9,747 bases of DNA from Actinomycetes bacterium (GTDB lineage Bacteria > Actinomycetota > Actinomycetes > Actinomycetales > Cellulomonadaceae), in contig JAEXEM010000372.1 of NCBI GenBank assembly GCA_023401045.1, forward strand, positions 1 through 9,747. Direction: 5' to 3'. Below the pieces are notes generated by a model. That model was not told where the DNA came from. It did not search any database and was given only the letters and a program-made list of their open reading frames with translations. This document shows, piece after piece, positions 7,485-9,747 of the stretch; position 1 is the stretch's first letter; each line of letters opens with the position of its first letter. The position numbers were made by a program, and so were the translations under genes.

Positions 7485-7519
7485 CCGGCGGCCGGCCGCC
7501 GGGCATGCCGGCTGCCCGG
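7485..7519. terminator. GC-rich palindrome and hairpin between convergent sugC and carbonic anhydrase genes
   Basis: An uninterrupted 18-bp palindrome (CCGGCGGCC at 7485-7493, GGCCGCCGG at 7494-7502) overlaps a 7-bp hairpin with a 7-base loop (CCGGGCA at 7499-7505, TGCCCGG at 7513-7519). Both sit 14 or more bases beyond the carbonic anhydrase stop on the minus strand and about 90 bases beyond the sugC stop on the plus strand. This is where a shared bidirectional terminator is expected. Neither strand shows a T-run, so termination would depend on the GC stem or on Rho. The two structures compete for 7499-7502. Inference from position and symmetry only. Confidence 0.45.
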
Positions 7520-7532
7520 GCCTCCGCCCGCG

Positions 7533-8225
7533 TCAGGGGACGGGCACGACCTCGGGGTCGGTGTCGCCGACCGCGGGGACGACCCCCGGACCGGCGCCGA
7601 CGTCGCCGATGACGTGGGCCACCTTGGCGCGTCCGTCGGCCAGGGTGTACTCGACGGCGACGATCGCGCAGCGGCCGGACGCGACGGACTCCGCCAGCGA
7701 GACCGAGTACCCGTGCAGCTGGCGGGCGGTGTGGAGCACGTGCTCGTGACCGAGCGTGGCCGCGTCGAAGGACGTGAGCGGCCGCCCGGACGCCGTGAGC
7801 CCGACGATCGAGGGGATGACCCGGTCGACGACCGCCTGGACGAACCCCGGCGGCACGTTCCCGGTGGTGATCGCGTCCGTCGCGGCGGCCACGGCGCCGC
7901 AGGAGTCGTGCGCGAGGACGACGACGAGCGGCGCCCCGAGCACCTCGACGCCGTACTCGATCGACCCGATGACCGTGGTGTCGAGCACGTGACCCGCGGT
8001 GCGGACGACGAACACGTCGCCGAGCCCCTGGTCGAAGATGATCTCGGCCGCGACGCGGCTGTCGGAGCAGCCGAACACCACCGCGAACGGGTGCTGCGCC
8101 TGGCTCACCTCGGCGCGCCGGTCGACGCCCTGCGACGGGTGGGCCATGCGGTCCTCGACGAAGCGGAGGTTGCCCTCCTGCAGGGCGGTCCAGGCCTCGG
8201 CCGGGGTGCGGGGCGGGGTGCTCAT
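7533..8225 (-). CDS. Beta-class carbonic anhydrase
   Basis: A 230-residue cytoplasmic zinc enzyme that hydrates CO2 to bicarbonate. The beta-class zinc site is complete: CSDSR supplies C53 with the D55/R57 dyad, and HDSCGA supplies H106 and C109. The N-terminal segment AWTALQEGNLRFVEDRM and the stretch VFVVRTAGHVLD (71-82) are also typical. Length is normal. The ATG overlaps the stop of the upstream sugar kinase gene by four bases (ATGA) and GAGGAGG lies four bases before it, so translation is coupled to the kinase. It is the last gene of the xseA-xseB-kinase run and has hairpins behind it. It may supply bicarbonate for carboxylases or help with pH control; the sequence does not say which. 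No signal peptide or membrane segment is seen. Confidence 0.95.
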   Translation of the reverse strand: MSTPPRTPAEAWTALQEGNLRFVEDRMAHPSQGVDRRAEVSQAQHPFAVVFGCSDSRVAAEIIFDQGLGDVFVVRTAGHVLDTTVIGSIEYGVEVLGAPLVVVLAHDSCGAVAAATDAITTGNVPPGFVQAVVDRVIPSIVGLTASGRPLTSFDAATLGHEHVLHTARQLHGYSVSLAESVASGRCAIVAVEYTLADGRAKVAHVIGDVGAGPGVVPAVGDTDPEVVPVP

Positions 8226-9163
8226 GCGTCCTCCTCGAGCTCGGCGAGCGACGGCGGGTTGGCGCCGTGCCGCGACACGGTGATCGCGGCGATCCTCGCG
8301 CACCTCGCGAGGACGCGCTCGACGGTCTCGACGTCGACCGCGTGCAGCGCGGTCCGCCGGTCGCCGCCGAGCAGCCCGGACGACCACAGCCCGTCGATGA
8401 GCCCGGCCATGAAGGAGTCGCCCGCTCCGACGGTGTCGGCGACGGTGACGGCCGGCGCCGGCACGCTCGTGCGTGCACCGGCCGACGTGCACGCGAACGC
8501 GCCCTCGCCGCCGTGCGTGACGACGACGAGCGCGGGACCGGAGCGGGCCCACTGCTCGGCGATCTCGGCAGGGGCCACGCCCGGCAGCAGCCAGGCGAGG
8601 TCCTCGTCGCTCACCTTGACGACGTCGGCGAGGGCGACGAGCCGCTCGACCGTCGGGCGCACGTGCGCCGGGTCGCCCATGAGCGCGGGGCGCAGGTTGG
8701 GGTCGTACGTCACCGTCGACCGGGGGCGGCGGGCCGTGAGCAGCCGCTCGACCTGCGCACCGCCGGGGGCGAGCACGGCACCGATCGAGCCGGTGTGGAC
8801 GACGAGCGGGTCGTCGTCGCCCTCGTCCCACGTCGACGGCAGGTCCCAGGTGAGGTCGAACTCGTACGTCGCGACGCCCGCCTCGTCGAGGTGGGCGGTG
8901 GCGACGGGCGTCGTCGGGGGCGTCCGGTCGCCGCGCAGCACGGTGACGTGCGAGCGCTGCAGGTGCCGCCGCACGAGGTCGCCGGACGCGTCCGGTGCGA
9001 TCCACGTGAGCAGGTCGACCCGGCGGCCGAGCCGGCCGAGGCCGAGGGCGACGTTGGCGGGGCTGCCGCCGGGGAACTCGTCGCGCGAGCCGTCGGGGCG
9101 CCGGACCGCGTCGACGAGCGCCTCGCCGACGACGAGCGCGCGGTCCTGCACCGGGGTGCTCAC
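8222..9163 (-). CDS. PfkB-family sugar kinase, fructokinase-like
   Basis: A 313-residue ribokinase-fold kinase that transfers phosphate from ATP to a sugar. The N-terminal PfkB signature is [15 protein letters not shown] (32-46). The C-terminal ATP-binding signature [12 protein letters not shown] (243-254) contains the anion hole and catalytic base D249. VVGEALVD at the start, YDPNLRP (153-159), [10 protein letters not shown] (183-192) and the ending SRHGANPPS (297-305) are characteristic of bacterial fructokinases, where the last is usually SRPGANPP. A GTG start at 9163 overlaps the xseB stop by four bases (GTGA), with a GAGG motif about six bases upstream; its own stop overlaps the carbonic anhydrase start. 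Fructose is the likeliest substrate by similarity, but other PfkB substrates such as 2-keto-3-deoxygluconate or ribose cannot be excluded. Confidence 0.9.
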   Translation of the reverse strand: MSTPVQDRALVVGEALVDAVRRPDGSRDEFPGGSPANVALGLGRLGRRVDLLTWIAPDASGDLVRRHLQRSHVTVLRGDRTPPTTPVATAHLDEAGVATYEFDLTWDLPSTWDEGDDDPLVVHTGSIGAVLAPGGAQVERLLTARRPRSTVTYDPNLRPALMGDPAHVRPTVERLVALADVVKVSDEDLAWLLPGVAPAEIAEQWARSGPALVVVTHGGEGAFACTSAGARTSVPAPAVTVADTVGAGDSFMAGLIDGLWSSGLLGGDRRTALHAVDVETVERVLARCARIAAITVSRHGANPPSLAELEEDA

Positions 9164-9441
9164 GCCTCGTCCTCGTCGGTCGTCCCGGTCTCGCCGTCCG
9201 ACGCGCTCTCGCCCCGCGCCGCGAGCAGACGGGCGCGCGCACCGTCGAGCCACTCCTGGCACCGCGCCGCGAGGGCCTCGCCGCGCTCCCAGAGGGCGAG
9301 CGACTCCTCGAGCGTGCCGGCACCGGACTCGAGCCGGGTGACGACGGCCGTCAGCTCGTCGCGTGCCTGCTCGTACCCCATCGTCGCGGGGTCGGGAAGG
9401 GTGGGGCCGGCGGGGCCGGTCGTCTCGGGTGCGGGTGCCAC
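9160..9441 (-). CDS. xseB: Exodeoxyribonuclease VII small subunit
   Basis: The small subunit of exonuclease VII, which binds in several copies to XseA and helps degrade single-stranded DNA in repair. The conserved block [18 protein letters not shown], then [23 protein letters not shown], is the whole XseB helical-hairpin domain. A Gly/Ser/Asp/Glu-rich acidic tail ([17 protein letters not shown]) follows. The start is ambiguous: GTG at 9441 (93 residues, used here), TTG at 9453 (97 residues) and ATG at 9381 (73 residues, beginning directly before YEQA) are all in frame, and none has a clear ribosome-binding site. A short disordered N-terminus is usual in actinobacterial XseB, which favours one of the upstream starts. 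It follows xseA after a gap and its stop overlaps the kinase start. Confidence 0.9.
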   Translation of the reverse strand: MAPAPETTGPAGPTLPDPATMGYEQARDELTAVVTRLESGAGTLEESLALWERGEALAARCQEWLDGARARLLAARGESASDGETGTTDEDEA

Positions 9442-9486
9442 GAGCCCAGTCAACCAGCCGGGACCGACGCGCCGCAGCGCGGGCGG

Positions 9487-9519
9487 GCACCGCGACCGGA
9501 CGGCCGGGGACGGCGGTGC
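9487..9519. other. Hairpin in the xseA-xseB gap
   Basis: GCACCGC (9487-9493) and GCGGTGC (9513-9519) are perfect 7-bp arms. Inside them is a second small stem CCGG-ACGG-CCGG (9496-9507). Next to this, a 10-bp palindrome GCGGCGCCGC (9521-9530) directly follows the xseA stop. These could form RNA structure in the intercistronic region and affect xseB translation or partly terminate the transcript. In sequence this rich in G and C, such pairing is easy to find by chance. Confidence 0.3.
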
Positions 9520-9530
9520 GGCGGCGCCGC

Positions 9531-9747
9531 TCAGGTGCCGGAGACCTCGGCGGCCAGCTCGCCCTCGGCGACCCGCACGCGCAGGCGGTCACCTGCGGAG
9601 ACGTCGTGGGGGGAACGGACGACGTGCCCGTCGGCCCGCTGCACGACCGCGTACCCGCGCTCGAGCGTCGCCGCGGGGGAGAGCGCCCGCACCTGCCCCG
9701 CGAGCCGGGCCGTCGTCGTCGCGGCCCGGGCGAGCGCGGCGTCGAGC
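9531..9747 (-). CDS. xseA: Exodeoxyribonuclease VII large subunit, C-terminal end (5' part outside window)
   Basis: Only the last 72 codons are present; the gene enters from the right edge on the minus strand and stops at 9531-9533. The visible protein contains [20 protein letters not shown], the hallmark of the XseA C-terminal domain (L-SP-ATL-RGYAVV). It then continues with [26 protein letters not shown] and a terminal SGT, as in family members. XseA carries the catalytic and OB-fold domains of exonuclease VII, but these lie beyond the window. The following xseB confirms the assignment. Confidence 0.92.
   Translation of the reverse strand, partial: LDAALARAATTTARLAGQVRALSPAATLERGYAVVQRADGHVVRSPHDVSAGDRLRVRVAEGELAAEVSGT

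Noticed and set aside
7533..9323. A 596-residue fusion of a kinase-like region and carbonic anhydrase
   Set aside because: The residues before the ATG at 8225 are an Arg-rich out-of-frame reading of the kinase gene. The true kinase is in another frame and overlaps the carbonic anhydrase by only four bases.
8222..9592. A 456-residue kinase with a long N-terminal domain
   Set aside because: The residues before the GTG at 9163 are an out-of-frame reading of xseB. The kinase family begins at GEALVD, right after that GTG.
1..9747. Mobile elements, CRISPR, tRNA or rRNA
   Set aside because: I found no transposase or integrase motifs, no terminal inverted repeats flanking a gene, no regularly spaced repeats, and no tRNA- or rRNA-like sequence. 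Composition is uniform throughout.

Overview
The window is very GC-rich (above 70% by eye) with a strong G/C third-position bias. It is single-copy chromosomal sequence of an actinobacterium. The GTG starts, 4-nt translational overlaps, actinobacterial-style FtsX permease and LpqY/SugA-like protein sequences fit a Micrococcales-type organism (Cellulomonas or relatives). That placement is inference; nothing in the window fixes the genus. I see no phage, transposon, CRISPR, tRNA or rRNA.

Layout from left to right. (1) Positions 1-1225, minus strand: the N-terminal ~408 residues of an FtsX-family ABC exporter permease, cut by the window edge. (2) 1226-1427: a gap holding a 16-bp dyad upstream of the permease and a strong 40-bp hairpin that should terminate the fumarase transcript. 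(3) 1428-2858, minus: a complete class II fumarase, fumC. (4) 2859-2985: a divergent promoter region. (5) 2986-7394, plus: a complete four-gene carbohydrate importer in the order lipoprotein, permease, permease, ATPase. It matches mycobacterial trehalose lpqY-sugA-sugB-sugC in order and in diagnostic motifs. (6) 7395-7532: a convergent gap with GC-rich hairpins. (7) 7533-9747, minus: the end of xseA, then xseB, a PfkB-family sugar kinase (fructokinase-like) and a beta-carbonic anhydrase. The last three are joined by two 4-nt stop/start overlaps.

How they work together. LpqY is the surface lipoprotein that binds sugar, SugA and SugB form the channel, and SugC powers it. FumC is a TCA-cycle enzyme sharing only the promoter region with the importer. 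XseA and XseB are the two subunits of exonuclease VII; the kinase and carbonic anhydrase downstream have no obvious functional tie to DNA repair and probably just share the transcript.

Most of the window is ordinary core or transport metabolism. The points most worth a second look are the trehalose-type assignment of the importer outside the mycobacteria, the Gly/Ser-repeat tail on SugC built by an 18-bp tandem duplication, the mixed xse-kinase-carbonic anhydrase operon, and several unassigned dyads in the gaps. I found no convincing evidence for a previously undescribed system.
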